Positions 11,956 to 12,064 of a DNA stretch of 12,064 nucleotides are shown piece by piece (position 1 is the first letter of the stretch; each line of letters starts with the position of its first letter). The DNA comes from Solobacterium sp. (GTDB lineage Bacteria; Bacillota_I; Bacilli_A; Erysipelotrichales; Erysipelotrichaceae): positions 1 through 12,064 of the forward strand of contig JAFWCP010000384.1 in the NCBI GenBank assembly GCA_017536845.1, given 5' to 3'. The notes beneath the pieces are model-generated. The model did no database searches, had not been told where the DNA came from, and saw nothing but the letters and a program-made list of their open reading frames with translations. A program made the translations under genes and the position numbers.

Positions 11956-12036
11956 ATCATAGCCTCCCGATCTCACGATACTGCATCATCGGGAGTAATC
12001 AAGATCATTTTGCAGATACACAAGGGTTTCTGCACG

Positions 12037-12064
12037 AAGAAAGCCGGCAGTCCTTTCTGCCGGC
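12037..12064 (-). terminator. Terminator of a minus-strand gene beyond the right edge
   Basis: GCCGGCAG at 12043-12050 pairs perfectly with CTGCCGGC at 12057-12064 around TCCTTT. On the minus strand it is followed by TTTCTT, so it would end a gene lying to the right. A plus-direction role cannot be excluded because the sequence stops at the stem. Confidence 0.7.

Noticed and set aside
1..12064. CRISPR array, tRNA/rRNA gene, insertion sequence or attachment site
   Set aside because: No spaced direct repeats, cloverleaf or rRNA-like sequence, transposase, or flanking duplicated site was seen on reading the window.

Overview
The window looks like chromosome of a low-to-mid G+C Gram-positive gut-type bacterium (Bacillota/Firmicutes, most likely Erysipelotrichales). 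Supporting signs are strong AGGAGG-type ribosome sites, short intergenic gaps, many stem-loop terminators, a stand-alone PTS EIIB-like protein, anaerobe-type Fe-S flavoenzymes, and a secreted protein with cell-wall-binding aromatic repeats. The lineage is an inference from protein style, not from a marker gene. No rRNA, tRNA, CRISPR array, insertion sequence or prophage is visible.

Layout from left to right: a stem-loop (59-92); a PTS EIIB-like protein (192-596, +); a terminator; an unrecognised protein with a C-terminal zinc ribbon (664-1701, +). A bidirectional terminator separates it from a minus-strand pair: a MerR-family regulator (3831-4625) and, downstream of it, a 644-residue Old Yellow Enzyme/2,4-dienoyl-CoA reductase-type flavoprotein with a 4Fe-4S site (1741-3675). 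The flavoenzyme promoter has near-consensus -35 and -10 boxes 19 bp apart with a dyad between them, the signature of MerR-controlled promoters, so these two genes probably form an inducible reduction module.

A divergent plus-strand P1B-type ATPase homologue follows (4864-6945). It keeps the phosphorylation motif DKTGTLT but has lost the TGE and GDGxNDxP signatures. Next is a stand-alone GltD/NfnB-like Fe-S flavoprotein (7045-8262, +), then a secreted repeat protein (8368-9534, -), a BAAT-like alpha/beta hydrolase (9678-10607, +), an aldose 1-epimerase family protein (10657-11526, -) and a small heptad-repeat coiled-coil protein (11599-11955, -). Most genes appear monocistronic, each bounded by its own terminator.

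The points most worth a second look are the degenerate P-type ATPase with a possibly leaderless start, the MerR/flavoenzyme promoter, an orphan minus-facing terminator in the regulator/ATPase gap, and the unknown C-terminal domain of the secreted protein. No clearly new multi-gene system could be demonstrated.
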